This document shows, piece after piece, positions 5,656 through 5,694 of a DNA stretch of 5,694 nucleotides. Source of the stretch: Clostridia bacterium (lineage in GTDB: Bacteria; Bacillota; Clostridia; Oscillospirales; Acutalibacteraceae); assembly GCA_024689165.1 (NCBI GenBank), contig JAILDS010000085.1, positions 1 to 5,694 of the forward strand. The letters run 5' to 3'. How positions within the stretch are numbered: the stretch's first letter is position 1; each line of letters begins with the position of its first letter. Made by a program: the position numbers and the translations under genes. A model generated the notes under the pieces. It was not told where the DNA came from. It saw only the letters and a program-made list of their open reading frames with translations, and made no database searches.

Positions 5656-5694
5656 AAAAAATCCTGCCGCGCCGGAAGCAAAAAATGCGGCGGG
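5656..5694 (-). terminator. Probable terminator of a - strand gene lying beyond the right edge
   Basis: Arms at 5687-5694 and 5663-5670 pair over eight positions with one C-A mismatch on the - strand, around a 16-base loop, and are followed by a run of six T (A-tract 5656-5661). A second T-run (A-tract 5680-5685) follows the outer arm, so that arm could instead be the 3' half of a hairpin completed outside the window. Either way the layout suits the end of an upstream - strand gene, just before the promoter at 5620-5647. Confidence 0.45.

Overview
The window looks like a piece of a moderately high-GC (by eye, near 60%) chromosome, most likely from a Clostridia-type Firmicute such as an uncultured gut or rumen anaerobe. 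The grounds are strong GGAGG-type ribosome binding sites, tightly packed genes, a cytoplasmic GH78 rhamnosidase paired with a GPH-type sugar symporter, and a DUF6054-like gene next to a multi-zinc-ribbon gene. The taxonomic call is inference; no rRNA or marker gene is present. There is no sign of a phage, insertion sequence, CRISPR array or tRNA.

Left half (1-3394, + strand): a carbohydrate-use operon entering from beyond the left edge. It holds the C-terminal half of a sodium- or proton-coupled glycoside transporter of the GPH/MelB family. The transporter overlaps by 4 bases (ATGA) a complete 843-residue alpha-L-rhamnosidase of family GH78 with its acidic active-site residues intact. The hydrolase has no signal peptide, so the simplest reading is that small rhamnosides are imported intact and cleaved in the cytoplasm.

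Middle (3395-3469): the two halves converge on one near-perfect 14-bp GC-rich hairpin. Its flanking A-tract makes it a canonical terminator for the - strand unit and probably a weaker one for the + strand operon.

Right half (3470-5694, - strand): a self-contained transcription unit of three genes, with a good extended -10 promoter at about 5620-5647. In order of transcription they are a 108-residue DUF6054-like protein, a 248-residue protein with ten CxxC pairs (a split N-terminal zinc-binding region plus three C-terminal zinc ribbons), and a 306-residue protein whose N-terminal half reads as two PH-like beta domains in tandem. The last two genes overlap by one base (TAATG), which suggests translational coupling. 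None of the three has a known function that I can name. This unit is the best candidate here for an undescribed system. A hairpin lies in its leader, a hairpin pair lies between its first two genes, and the right edge carries what looks like the terminator of a further - strand gene outside the window.
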